Origin: Hominenteromicrobium gallistercoris
Lineage (GTDB): Bacteria; Bacillota; Clostridia; Oscillospirales; Acutalibacteraceae
Reading direction: 5' to 3'
Assembly (NCBI GenBank): GCA_019119145.1
Contig: DWXR01000012.1
Coordinates: forward strand, 1-10,839
Length of the DNA: 10,839 nucleotides
Position 1 is the first letter of the stretch. The number at the start of each line of letters is the position of its first letter. The notes beneath the pieces are model-generated. The model saw nothing but the letters and a program-made list of their open reading frames with translations. It searched no databases and was not told where the DNA came from. Positions 1-6,970 of this stretch are shown one piece after another. The position numbers were made by a program, and so were the translations under genes.

Positions 1-6
1 GACAGA

Positions 7-46
7 AAAAGAAAGAACCCGCAAAAACTCAGTGTTTCTGCGGGTT
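7..46 (-). terminator. Rho-independent terminator of the tRNA-Arg gene
   Basis: On the minus strand, just past the CCA end of the tRNA, arms at 34-46 and 16-28 pair over 13 positions (one mismatch) around a 5-base loop. The core pairs CCCGC with GCGGG. A T-rich tract (CTTTCTTTTT) follows towards position 6. This is the expected end of the tRNA transcript. Confidence 0.85.
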
Positions 47-51
47 TTCTG

Positions 52-128
52 TGGCGCGCTTGAAGGGACTCGAACCCCTGACCTACTGGTTCGTAGCCAG
101 TCACTCTATCCAGCTGAGCTACAAGCGC
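52..128 (-). tRNA. tRNA-Arg, anticodon ACG
   Basis: The reverse complement folds into a full cloverleaf. The acceptor stem is GCGCTTG/CAAGCGC. The D-arm region reads AGCTCAGCTGGATAGAG, and the anticodon stem ACTGG/CCAGT encloses the loop CTACGAA with anticodon ACG. The T arm reads AGGGGTTCGAGTCCCTT. The discriminator base is G and the CCA end is encoded in the DNA (52-54), giving 77 nt with CCA. A34 would be deaminated to inosine by TadA to read CGU, CGC and CGA. The gene is single, with its own promoter upstream and a terminator immediately downstream. Confidence 0.97.
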
Positions 129-151
129 ATCTGTTTTTTAACAGCTTAATT

Positions 152-180
152 ATTATAGGCGCATTTCCTGCAAATGTCAA
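152..180 (-). promoter_or_regulatory. Sigma-A promoter of tRNA-Arg
   Basis: On the minus strand there is a perfect -35 TTGACA (plus 175-180), a 17-nt spacer and a perfect -10 TATAAT (plus 152-157), about 24 nt before the mature tRNA 5' end. Upstream of the -35 box the DNA has A/T tracts (A8 T C A6 T4 at 191-210), which sit where an UP element would lie. A perfect consensus box pair is typical of strong stable-RNA promoters. Confidence 0.9.
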
Positions 181-229
181 GGGCTTTGTCAAAAAAAATC
201 AAAAAATTTTCCCGGCCTGCGGAAATCTG

Positions 230-244
230 TTTCTTGACAAGAAA
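230..244. promoter_or_regulatory. 15-bp palindrome over the TetR -35 box, candidate autoregulatory operator
   Basis: TTTCTTGACAAGAAA is a perfect palindrome with 7-bp arms around a central A at 237. It fully covers the TTGACA -35 box (234-239) of the promoter driving the downstream TetR gene. TetR-family repressors commonly bind 15-20 bp dyads over their own promoters. The palindrome is seen directly; its role as operator is inference. Confidence 0.55.
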
Positions 245-263
245 AAGAATTCCTTGCTATACT
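234..263 (+). promoter_or_regulatory. Sigma-A promoter of the TetR-family gene
   Basis: There is a perfect -35 TTGACA (234-239), an 18-nt spacer and a -10 TATACT (258-263) preceded by TGC, an extended -10 (TGn) motif. Transcription would start near 270, leaving only a very short leader before the ribosome binding site at 271-277. It faces away from the tRNA promoter, about 55 bp to the left. Confidence 0.85.
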
Positions 264-286
264 ATGCAAAAAGGAGGGGGAGCTCC

Positions 287-826
287 ATGCCGGTCGATAT
301 GAAGAACGTCATTGCCAGTACGTTCGCGACGATGGCGAAGCAGAAGGGGATTGATAAAATCACCGTCAAGGCGCTGATCGATGCGTGCGGCATTTCCAGA
401 CAGACCTTCTACTACCACTTTCAGGATATCATGGAAGTCGTCGAGTGGTCTCTGGAACAGGTCACGCAGGATGCGGTGGAGCGCAGCCTGCAGGCGGAAT
501 CGCCGGAGAAAGCCATCGGAACGCTCATTTCACTGGCGATGGAAAACCGCACGTTGATCCGCAGGCTGCTGGATTCCCAGCGGCGCGAGCAGATTGAAAA
601 GCTGTTCGTGCAGGCGATGCGGACGTACCTGCAGACGCTCATCCGCAACAGCACCAGAAAGCTGCCCGTGCGCTACGAGGACATGGAGGTGGCCCTGGAT
701 TTCTGGGCGTTCGGAATATCCGGCCTGCTGCTCAAGTGCTGCGTCGACGAGCCGGTGGACGCGGACAAGCTGGCGGCACAGATCTGCCGGATGCTGCCGG
801 AAAAAAGTGAAGAAAATGCAGAATGA
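287..826 (+). CDS. TetR/AcrR-family transcriptional regulator (DhaS-like, short form)
   Basis: Predicted 179-residue DNA-binding regulator. The N-terminal helix-turn-helix is at about residues 24-46, with the typical TetR recognition stretch CGISRQTFYYHF (34-45). The C-terminal half is alpha-helical and resembles the short C-terminal domain of DhaS-like regulators, which usually senses a small ligand or partner and mediates dimerisation. The frame is open upstream to 32, but that part overlaps the tRNA. The ATG at 287 is chosen because AAGGAGG (271-277) lies 9 nt before it and the promoter at 234-263 would not transcribe anything earlier. The gene is monocistronic, with its own promoter, terminator and a palindrome over the -35 box suggesting autoregulation. 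No obvious target gene lies beside it: one neighbour is a tRNA and the other a gene remnant. Family is clear; ligand and regulon are unknown. Confidence 0.9.
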   Translation: MPVDMKNVIASTFATMAKQKGIDKITVKALIDACGISRQTFYYHFQDIMEVVEWSLEQVTQDAVERSLQAESPEKAIGTLISLAMENRTLIRRLLDSQRREQIEKLFVQAMRTYLQTLIRNSTRKLPVRYEDMEVALDFWAFGISGLLLKCCVDEPVDADKLAAQICRMLPEKSEENAE

Positions 827-854
827 TGCGCCGAAGCCCGGCGCATCATTTTTT
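822..854 (+). terminator. Rho-independent terminator of the TetR gene, containing its stop codon
   Basis: AATGATGCGCCG (822-833) pairs perfectly with CGGCGCATCATT (839-850) around a 5-base loop, followed by a run of six T (849-854). The TGA stop (824-826) lies inside the left arm, so the gene has almost no 3' untranslated region before the hairpin. The reverse strand lacks a T-run beyond the stem, so termination is expected on the plus strand only. Confidence 0.9.
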
Positions 855-875
855 GTATGAATCCGCGGTGCCCGC

Positions 876-1451
876 TTACCCGGCGATCCATTTCTGCGCG
901 AGGCGGGCATAGTGTTTGTACAGGATGCCGAAGCGGTAGGGGTAGCCCGGCTTCCACGGCTTTGCCCGGCCGCAGAAGTGCAGGATCGCCGTGTTGTCGA
1001 TCACCCAGTCCGCGTCCGCTTTGCCGGAGCTGCGCAGGCGGTAGCTGTTGAAGTTGCGCGCGTCGTAATTCCATACGGCGTCGTCCAGCGGCAGGATCCG
1101 GTCGCCGTACATCGCGTTGAGGATGTCCTGGTCCGGCAGGAGCAGGCTCACCCGGTGCCCTGCGGAAAAGGCGAAAACCTCCTCGGGGTCGATCTCCTTC
1201 CGGCAGGCGTTCAGGTCCATCAGCAGGACGCCGGAATTGTAGTAATCGCTGTCGGTGCCGAGCCGTATCCGGTTGACGTCGTTCGCGATTTCGGTCAGCC
1301 CCGTATGGGAGGCCGCGGCGAACAGGCAGCCCTTGAGGTCGGTCTCCCACAACGGGCGCAGCGAATTGATGACCAGAATGTCGGGGTCGAGATACAGGAT
1401 CCGGTCGAGGTCCTCCGGCAGCAGGTGCGGCGCGAGCAGGCGGTAGTACAT
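876..1451 (-). pseudogene. Glycosyltransferase family 8, 5'-truncated remnant
   Basis: About 191 codons clearly encode the middle and C-terminal part of a GT8 retaining glycosyltransferase, of the kind that moves a sugar from a nucleotide sugar to cell-surface glycans. Visible signatures are MYYRLLAPHLLP at the start, the metal-binding DXD in ILYLDPDILV, YYNSGVLLMDL, LPDQDILNAMYG, and the C-terminal HFCGRAKPW motif that helps bind the diphosphate. Family members are normally about 280-330 residues, so the first 80 or more residues of the nucleotide-binding fold are missing. Homology starts exactly at the methionine codon 1449-1451. Upstream, the frame stays open to 1604 but there translates the antisense of an ftsH fragment. 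No ribosome binding site precedes 1451 and no promoter is visible. The frame has no internal stops, so the truncation may be recent. Most likely inactive. Confidence 0.8.
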
Positions 1452-1550
1452 TTGACGGACAACCGGCAAAAGCTGGATGAGCTCGCGGCGTACCTGTATG
1501 AGAAGGAGACCATCACAGGCGAAGAATTCATGCCGATCCTGAACGCGTGA
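1452..1550 (+). pseudogene. ftsH: C-terminal fragment of the ATP-dependent zinc metalloprotease FtsH
   Basis: The last 32 codons plus TGA read as the C-terminal tail of FtsH, with a recognisable NRQKLDELAAYLYEK then EKETITGEEF stretch and ending MPILNA. This is the end of the M41 peptidase domain, which in full FtsH follows a membrane anchor and AAA ATPase of about 600 residues; all of those are absent here. Upstream of 1452 the frame runs into the antisense of the glycosyltransferase remnant and has no FtsH-like residues. No start codon with a ribosome binding site exists. It is a leftover from a rearrangement, not a functional gene. The identification rests on a short stretch, but the motif is distinctive. 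Confidence 0.7.
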
Positions 1551-1637
1551 GCCCGACGCGCGGCGTACGGCCTGCGGCTTCCCGCAGACCGGCCCGCGGC
1601 GCAAACTGCCGGCGCAGCCGGCCTGAAAAAGGCGTTC

Positions 1638-1675
1638 AAAAACGGCCCGCCCGGCTGCTGTGCCGGGGGGCCGTT
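1638..1675 (-). terminator. Rho-independent terminator of the V-ATPase operon
   Basis: On the minus strand, 35 nt after the stop codon of subunit D, the sequence 1662-1675 pairs with 1641-1655 through 14 mostly G-C pairs with one bulged base and a 6-base loop. TTTTT (1638-1642) follows. This closes the operon. On the plus strand only a broken T-tract (TTCTGCGTTTTCT) follows, so it is at best a weak terminator in that direction. Confidence 0.85.
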
Positions 1676-1710
1676 CTGCGTTTTCTGCGGGACAAGCCTT
1701 GGCCGCCCGG

Positions 1711-2367
1711 TCAGATCGTGTCGTAATGGTGCGCCTGCTGGAGCATCATGTCCTTGACCTTCATCAGGCGGATCTGCGTGGAGCGCTCGTTTTCGTCGAG
1801 CTTCATCGTGATATACTTGATGTTTTCCTGCAGCTCCGGGATCATCACATGCTCGAGCGCGTTGACGCGCCGCCGCGTCTTTTCGATTTCCGCCGCCATG
1901 AGCTGGCAGGATTTCTCCACCTCGGCGAGCTTCAGCATTTTCGGGAAGACCGCGGAGAGCGAGCGGATCGCGTCGTCGAGGTCGCCGGTCGTGAAGGCGA
2001 AGCCGTAGGAGTAGATGTCGTTCGGGTCCGGCGTGCGCGTTTTGAAGTCGAAGTCCGGGATCTCCACGCTCATGACGTTCTGCGTGCCCGCGGAGATCGA
2101 GACCTCCTGCTTCGGGGCGAGCAGCGCCGTGTTCAGCATTTCGTCCGGCATGCCGGCGCGGGCCAGCATGAAGTCGCCGTTTGCGGCCTTCAGCGCCGCC
2201 TCCACCTCTTCGCGCAGCGCCTTGTTTTCGCGCACGCGGTCGAGGAACTGGCGCATCAGCTCGTCGCGCTTATCCTTCAGCAGCTTGTGGCCGCGCACGG
2301 CCGTGACAAGCTTCTTTTTCAGCCGCGTGAGCTCCATGCGGGTGGGGTTGACCTGTGTGCCTGCCAC
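1711..2367 (-). CDS. atpD: V-type ATPase subunit D (central rotor shaft)
   Basis: 218 residues (NtpD in E. hirae naming). D forms the long antiparallel coiled-coil shaft that turns inside the A3B3 head, with subunit F attached, and passes rotation to the C subunit and K ring. The N-terminal NPTRMELTRLKKKL and KLLKDKRDELMRQF stretches are hallmarks of the family, and length is close to the usual 200-220. The start is a GTG at 2367, supported by AAAGGTG about 10 nt before it and by the match of MAGTQVNPTRMEL to the family N-terminus. It begins 6 nt after the stop of subunit B, and its ribosome binding site lies within the last codons of B, so translation is probably coupled. It is the last gene of the operon; the terminator follows within 40 nt. 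No defects are visible. Confidence 0.97.
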   Translation of the reverse strand: MAGTQVNPTRMELTRLKKKLVTAVRGHKLLKDKRDELMRQFLDRVRENKALREEVEAALKAANGDFMLARAGMPDEMLNTALLAPKQEVSISAGTQNVMSVEIPDFDFKTRTPDPNDIYSYGFAFTTGDLDDAIRSLSAVFPKMLKLAEVEKSCQLMAAEIEKTRRRVNALEHVMIPELQENIKYITMKLDENERSTQIRLMKVKDMMLQQAHHYDTI

Positions 2368-2373
2368 CTTGCA

Positions 2374-3747
2374 TCACACCTTTCCGTAGTACGCGTCGAG
2401 GAACTTGTCGTTGATGCGCTTGAGCTCGCTGCGCGGCAGAATCGAAAGCAGCTTCCAGCCGAGCGCGAGCGTGTCCTCGATGTCACGGTTCGTCGTGTAG
2501 CCCTGCGAGACGTACTCGGTTTCAAACGCGTCGGCGAATTTCGCGTAGAGCTTGTCGATGTCCGTCAGGGCGGCCTCGCCGAGGACGACCATCAGCTCCT
2601 TCGCGTCCTTGCCGCGCGCGTACGCCGCAAAGAGCTGGTTCATCGTGCTCGCGTGGTCGGCGCGCGTCTTGCCCTCGCCGATGCCCTTGTCCTTGAGACG
2701 GGAGAGGGAGGGCAGCACGTCGATCGGCGGCGCGATGTTCTTCCGGTACAGCTCGCGGCTCAGGATGATCTGCCCCTCGGTGATGTAGCCGGTCAGGTCG
2801 GGGATCGGGTGGGTCTTGTCGTCCTCGGGCATCGTGAGGATCGGGATCATCGTGATCGAGCCGGTCTTGCCGTTCTGCCGGCCCGCGCGCTCGTAGAGCG
2901 AGGCGAGGTCGGTGTACATGTAGCCCGGGTAGCCGCGGCGGCCGGGCACCTCCTTGCGCGCGGCGGAAACCTCGCGCAGCGCGTCGGCGTAGTTCGTGAT
3001 GTCGGTCAGGATGACGAGCACGTGGTAATTCTTTTCAAACGCGAGGTACTCCGCGGCGGTCAGCGCCATGCGGGGCGTCGCGATGCGCTCGATGGCCGGG
3101 TCGTTCGCGAGGTTCACGAACATGACCGTGCGGTCGAGGGCGCCGGTCTCCCGGAAGCTCTCGATGAAGAAGTTCGACTCCTCGAACGTGATGCCGAGCG
3201 CGGCGAACACGACGACGAACGGGTCGTTCGTGCCGCGCACCTTCGCCTGGCGGGCGATCTGCGCCGCGAGCTGCGCGTGCGGCAGGCCCGAGGCCGAGAA
3301 GATCGGCAGCTTCTGCCCGCGGACGAGCGTGTTCAGGCCGTCGATGGCCGAGACGCCGGTCTGGATGAATTCCTGCGGGTAGCTGCGGGCCGCCGGGTTC
3401 ATCGGCAGGCCGTTGATGTCGTCGCGTCGCTCGGGCAGGATCTCCGGCCCGCCGTCGATCGGGCGGCCGAGGCCGTCGAAAACGCGGCCGAGCATGTCCT
3501 CGCTCACGCCGAGCTCCATCGTGCGGCCGAGGAAGCGGACGCGGCTGTTCGAGAGGTTGATGCCCGTGGAGCTTTCAAAGAGCTGCACGAGCGCGTTGCC
3601 CTCGTTGATCTCGAGCACCTTGCAGCGGCGCTTTTCGCCGTTTGCAAGCTCGATTTCGGCAAGCTCGTCGTACGTCACGTTTTCCACGCCCTTGACGAGC
3701 ATCAGCGGGCCGGCGACCTCCTGTATGGTTCTGTATTCCTTTGGCAT
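2374..3747 (-). CDS. atpB: V-type ATPase subunit B (non-catalytic nucleotide-site subunit)
   Basis: 457 residues (NtpB). Alternates with A in the A3B3 cytoplasmic head. It has an N-terminal beta-barrel (about 1-75), a central RecA-like domain and a helical C-terminal domain. The Walker A position is degenerate, FSASGLPH (150-157) without the lysine, as normal for B. The arginine that reaches into the neighbouring catalytic site is in LPSLSRL (R350). Other family stretches are DGLGRPIDGGP (91-101), PGRRGYPGYMYTDLASLYERAGR (268-290) and GEGKTRADH (358-365). The ATG overlaps the TGA of subunit A by one base (TGATG). The ribosome binding site AAGGAGG (3755-3761) lies within the last codons of A, so A and B are translationally coupled, fitting their equal 3:3 copy number. 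Full length, no defects. Confidence 0.98.
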   Translation of the reverse strand: MPKEYRTIQEVAGPLMLVKGVENVTYDELAEIELANGEKRRCKVLEINEGNALVQLFESSTGINLSNSRVRFLGRTMELGVSEDMLGRVFDGLGRPIDGGPEILPERRDDINGLPMNPAARSYPQEFIQTGVSAIDGLNTLVRGQKLPIFSASGLPHAQLAAQIARQAKVRGTNDPFVVVFAALGITFEESNFFIESFRETGALDRTVMFVNLANDPAIERIATPRMALTAAEYLAFEKNYHVLVILTDITNYADALREVSAARKEVPGRRGYPGYMYTDLASLYERAGRQNGKTGSITMIPILTMPEDDKTHPIPDLTGYITEGQIILSRELYRKNIAPPIDVLPSLSRLKDKGIGEGKTRADHASTMNQLFAAYARGKDAKELMVVLGEAALTDIDKLYAKFADAFETEYVSQGYTTNRDIEDTLALGWKLLSILPRSELKRINDKFLDAYYGKV

Positions 3748-5519
3748 CAGAAGTCCTCCTTATTCTGCACGGCCCTGTCGATCTCCTGCTCGAGCGCGCG
3801 GCAGATGTCGCTGTATTCCGCCGCGACCTTTTTCGGCGCGGTGTATTTGAACCGGCCGATGCGCTCGCGCACGGGCAGGGCGATCAGGTCGTCGGCCTTC
3901 GCGCCCTTTTCGAGCGCCGCCGCGCACTGGTCGTAATACCGGATGACGAGCAGCATCATGTCGTGCTGCTTTTCAAGGCTCGTGTACGTGTCGGTCTCGT
4001 CGAACGCGTTCTGGTGCAAAAAGTCCTCGCGGATCGAGCGCGCGGCCTCGAGCTTCAGGCGGTCCGGCGCGGAGAGCGCGTCCATGCCGACGAGCTTCAC
4101 GATTTCCTCGAGCTCCGCCTCGTCCTGCAGAAGGCGCATCAGCCGCGCGCGCAGCTCCATCCAGTCGGGCGCGACGTTCGTGTTGAACCACCTGGCCATC
4201 GTGTCCACGTAGAGGGAATAGGAGGTCAGCCAGTTCACGGCCGGGAAGTGGCGCTTGTAGGCGAGGTTCGCGTCAAGTCCCCAGAAGACCTTGACGATGC
4301 GCAGCGTCGCCTGCGAGACCGGCTCGGAAATATCGCCGCCCGGCGGGGAGACCGCGCCGATGACGGAGAGCGCGCCCTCGCGCCCGTCGCTGCCCAGCGC
4401 GATCACGCGGCCCGCGCGCTCGTAGAACTGGGCGAGACGGCTGCCGAGGTAGGCCGGGTAGCCCTCTTCGCCGGGCATCTCCTCGAGGCGGCCGGACATT
4501 TCGCGCAGCGCCTCGGCCCAGCGCGAGGTGGAATCCGCCATCAGGGCGACGGAATAGCCCATGTCGCGGAAGTACTCCGCGATCGTGATGCCGGTGTAGA
4601 TCGAAGCCTCGCGCGCCGCGACCGGCATATCGGAGGTGTTGGCGATCAGCACCGTGCGCTTCATCAGGGAATAGCCGGTTTTCGGGTCGACGAGCTCCGG
4701 GAACTCGTTGAGCACGTCGGTCATCTCGTTGCCGCGCTCGCCGCAGCCGATGTAGACGACGATGTCGGCCTCGGCCCACTTCGCGAGCTGGTGCTGCACG
4801 ACGGTCTTGCCGCTGCCGAACGGGCCGGGCACGGCCGCCACGCCGCCCTTTGCAATCGGGAACAGCGTGTCGATGACGCGCTGGCCGGTGATGAGCGGCA
4901 TGTCCGGCGACAGCTTTTTCTGGTACGGCCTGCCGCGGCGGACCGGCCACTTCTGCATCAGGGTGACGTTTACGCTGCTGCCGTTCGGCGTGTCGATGAC
5001 GGCGACGGTGTCCGTCACCGCGTATTCGCCGGCCGAGATCGAGCGGACCGTGCCGCGCACGCCGGCCGGCACGAGGATTTTGTGGACGACGATCTCGGTC
5101 TCCTGCACGGTGCCGAGGACGTCGCCGCCCACGACGGCGTCGCCGACATGCACGGTGGGGAGGAAGTTCCATTTTGCGTCGCGCTTCAGCGAGGGGACCT
5201 CCACGCCGCGCTTCAGGTTGTTGCCGGAGATCCGCATGATCGCGTCCAGCGGGCGCTGGATGCCGTCGTAGATCGAGCCGATCAGGCCCGGCCCGAGCTC
5301 GACGCTCATCGGCTCCCCGGTGGATTCGACGGGCGCGCCGGGGCCGAGGCCGGAGGTCTCCTCGTAAACCTGGATCGACGCCTCGTCGCCGTGGATCTCT
5401 ATGATTTCGCCGATCAGCCGCTGGTCGCTGACGCGCACGACGTCGAACATGTTCGCGTCGCGCATGCCGCGGGCAATGACGAGCGGACCGGCTACTTTTT
5501 TGATTGTGCCTTTGCTCAT
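3747..5519 (-). CDS. atpA: V-type ATPase subunit A (catalytic subunit)
   Basis: 590 residues (NtpA), the ATP-hydrolysing subunit of the A3B3 head. The N-terminal barrel (1-75) is followed by the A-specific non-homologous insert (about 110-190), then the RecA-like catalytic domain. That domain has Walker A GPFGSGKT (232-239), catalytic glutamate E261 in GERGNE (260-265), and the Walker B region SVALMADSTSR (323-333, D329). The helical C-terminal domain starts near 430. ATG at 5519 is preferred over the in-frame TTG at 5528. MSKGTIKKVAGPLVIA matches the family N-terminus, and GGGTGA (5530-5535) is 10 nt upstream, which would leave almost no spacer for the TTG. It follows the stop of F by 23 nt. 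All catalytic residues are present, so an active enzyme is expected. Confidence 0.98.
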   Translation of the reverse strand: MSKGTIKKVAGPLVIARGMRDANMFDVVRVSDQRLIGEIIEIHGDEASIQVYEETSGLGPGAPVESTGEPMSVELGPGLIGSIYDGIQRPLDAIMRISGNNLKRGVEVPSLKRDAKWNFLPTVHVGDAVVGGDVLGTVQETEIVVHKILVPAGVRGTVRSISAGEYAVTDTVAVIDTPNGSSVNVTLMQKWPVRRGRPYQKKLSPDMPLITGQRVIDTLFPIAKGGVAAVPGPFGSGKTVVQHQLAKWAEADIVVYIGCGERGNEMTDVLNEFPELVDPKTGYSLMKRTVLIANTSDMPVAAREASIYTGITIAEYFRDMGYSVALMADSTSRWAEALREMSGRLEEMPGEEGYPAYLGSRLAQFYERAGRVIALGSDGREGALSVIGAVSPPGGDISEPVSQATLRIVKVFWGLDANLAYKRHFPAVNWLTSYSLYVDTMARWFNTNVAPDWMELRARLMRLLQDEAELEEIVKLVGMDALSAPDRLKLEAARSIREDFLHQNAFDETDTYTSLEKQHDMMLLVIRYYDQCAAALEKGAKADDLIALPVRERIGRFKYTAPKKVAAEYSDICRALEQEIDRAVQNKEDF

Positions 5520-5542
5520 TTGCTTCAAGTCACCCGTTTCTG

Positions 5543-5866
5543 TTAGTCATTTTCATTGAAGATAATATCGGAGCCGACGGCCTGCTCCACCGATTTGCGG
5601 ACCATGCGCATGCCCATGCCTGTATTGCCCGTGATGCCGGGAATCGGGATGACGGCGGGCAGCGGCTGCTGCCGGTAATGGTCGAGCTCGTATTCGAGCT
5701 GGGCGGCCAGCGCCTCGGTGATGTAGATCACGGCATATTTGCCCTCGGCCAGGCGGCGCAGGGTTTTGGAGCCGGTCTCGCTGTCCTCCACGGGGAAGAC
5801 GTCGAGGCCGAGCGCCGCAAAGCCGTAGATGCTGTCGCGGTCTCCGATGACTGCTGCTCTGTACAA
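5543..5866 (-). CDS. atpF: V-type ATPase subunit F (central rotor, binds D)
   Basis: About 107 residues, homologous to archaeal/bacterial subunit F and called NtpG in E. hirae. F has a CheY-like fold and sits beside D in the rotor shaft, modulating hydrolysis. Visible are the N-terminal strand YRAAVIGDRDSIYGFAALG, the central YAVIYITEALA strand, and PLPAVIPIPG, all typical of the family. There is no ATG in frame. Two TTG codons can start it, at 5872 and 5866. I prefer 5866 because AAAGGA (5876-5881) is then 9 nt away rather than 3, and the product then begins MYRAAVIGD as relatives do. An ATG at 5876 is in another frame. The 110-nt gap before it, the longest in the operon, is GC-rich with hairpins. 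Family is secure; the exact start is less so. Confidence 0.93.
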   Translation of the reverse strand: MYRAAVIGDRDSIYGFAALGLDVFPVEDSETGSKTLRRLAEGKYAVIYITEALAAQLEYELDHYRQQPLPAVIPIPGITGNTGMGMRMVRKSVEQAVGSDIIFNEND

Positions 5867-5976
5867 AATCAAACATCCTTTCCGAGTGGCCCGCGCAGGG
5901 GCGCCGCGCAGGAATTTTCCGGCGGCCGCACGGCCGAAGCCGCGCCTTTCCCCGGCGGGGCCGGTTCAGATGAAGC
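5867..5976 (-). other. Structured GC-rich spacer between subunits C and F
   Basis: This is the only long gap inside the otherwise tight operon. It contains several short GC-rich inverted repeats: CCGGC/GCCGG around 5952-5964, a GGC-TTC-GCC type hairpin near 5935-5945, and GCGCGG/CCGCGC-like pairing around 5895-5920. No open frame with a ribosome binding site is visible. No T-run follows any stem, so it does not look like a terminator. It may set mRNA stability or lower translation of F; this is inference. Confidence 0.4.
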
Positions 5977-6939
5977 TCACATTTCGCGCAGCCGCGCGCG
6001 GATCCGCTCGTCCGGCAGGCCGTTCTGCTTGCCGGAGAGGATGATGCGCACGGCGGCGATTTCATTCTGGCGCGCGACCACATAGCCGAGCAGCGGCGCG
6101 ACCGTGAAGTAGTCCTGCCGCCCGACTTCCCTGACGAGCGCCGTCTGGCGGTCGTCGCACCACTTTTCAAAGGCCGAAGCGCCGGCCTGCAGCGGCCCGA
6201 CGCCGTCCGCGTAATCGGTGCGGCGCAGATAGGCGCAGAGCGCCTCCTCGCTTTTCAGCGCGGCGTCCGTGAGCGCGCCGAGGTCGAGCGTGTCGCAGGG
6301 GGCGAGGCTCTCCTCGAGAAACGCGCGCGTCTTGCCCGTGTGCTGCGCGCGGATGGCGATGCGGATATCCGACACCGCGACCTTGAGTTCCGCGAAGCCG
6401 TCGATCAGCGGGTTGCGGCTTTCGCGGCCCGCGCGGCGGATCGCCGCAAGGCAGGCGCGGTCCAGAATCGTGTCGCAGCGCTGCCCGTCGCGCGTGCTGA
6501 GCAGCACCTGCATCGCCTCTGCCGCGGGCGCGGCCATGAAGTCCGGCAGAGCGGAAAAATCGTTTTCCCGCACGGCGGCCTGCACGGCCTCCGTCGGCAC
6601 GGTGCCGCCCGGCAGAAAGACGTTGCGCGGCTCCGCGCCGGTGACGGCGCACTTGATCGCCGCTTTCAGATTGTTGAAGTCCGTGGGGTACAGCAGCACG
6701 TTGAACGGCGTGAGGTCGGGCGTCAGCTCGCGCATGAGCGCCCAGGTCTTTTCCGTCTCTGCGGCGAGCACGGCCTCCGCCGGCTTGCCGCTGCCGGTGT
6801 CCCAACCCTTGTCGCCCAGCGCGCGCAGGCAGTCGGCGGGCGTTTTGCACGCCATCAGCCGGTCGATGTCCTGCTGCGTCAGCAGCTGCGTCTCGCGCGC
6901 CTTGATGCGCGCCACGGCGTAAATGTATTCCTCTGCCAT
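5977..6939 (-). CDS. atpC: V-type ATPase subunit C (d-type collar, joins shaft to K ring)
   Basis: 320 residues (NtpC; equivalent to eukaryotic subunit d). It is a funnel of helices capping the K ring and gripping the D-F shaft. Length fits the 320-340 typical of the bacterial family. Recognisable stretches include the N-terminal YIYAVARIKARETQLLTQQD, LLYPTDFNNLKAAIKC, and the C-terminal APLLGYVVARQNEIAAVRIIL. The frame is open to 7026, but ATG 6939 is chosen: AAAGGAG (6948-6954) lies 8 nt upstream, the upstream part would overlap the end of subunit E, and MAEEYIYAVARIK is the family N-terminus. It begins 31 nt after the stop of E. The sequence is soluble and alpha-helical with no membrane segments, as expected. 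Confidence 0.95.
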   Translation of the reverse strand: MAEEYIYAVARIKARETQLLTQQDIDRLMACKTPADCLRALGDKGWDTGSGKPAEAVLAAETEKTWALMRELTPDLTPFNVLLYPTDFNNLKAAIKCAVTGAEPRNVFLPGGTVPTEAVQAAVRENDFSALPDFMAAPAAEAMQVLLSTRDGQRCDTILDRACLAAIRRAGRESRNPLIDGFAELKVAVSDIRIAIRAQHTGKTRAFLEESLAPCDTLDLGALTDAALKSEEALCAYLRRTDYADGVGPLQAGASAFEKWCDDRQTALVREVGRQDYFTVAPLLGYVVARQNEIAAVRIILSGKQNGLPDERIRARLREM

Positions 6940-6970
6940 CGTGCGTTCTCCTTTGCGTGTTCTCGGCGGC

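Noticed and set aside
32..286. N-terminal extension of the TetR gene back to 32
   Set aside because: It overlaps the tRNA and two promoters. The ribosome binding site and extended -10 promoter fix the start at 287.
1452..1604. Extension of the GT8 frame upstream of 1451 as a real N-terminus
   Set aside because: These 51 codons are antisense to the ftsH tail and do not resemble the GT8 N-terminal fold.
1551..1640. Possible small gene or RNA between the ftsH tail and the operon terminator
   Set aside because: Only short GC-rich inverted repeats (for example CTGCGG/CCGCAG at 1572-1587) without a T-run, promoter or open frame with a ribosome binding site.
3298..3321. Loss of the Walker A lysine in subunit B as a possible inactivating mutation
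   Set aside because: A degenerate P-loop is normal for the non-catalytic B subunit; the catalytic A subunit has an intact GPFGSGKT.
1660..5546. Two very long plus-strand open frames (758 and 601 codons) opposite subunits D, B and A
   Set aside because: They lie exactly antisense to well-conserved ATPase genes, show no recognisable domain and have R/H/V/D-rich low-quality composition. Long antisense frames are expected where the sense genes use GC-rich codons.
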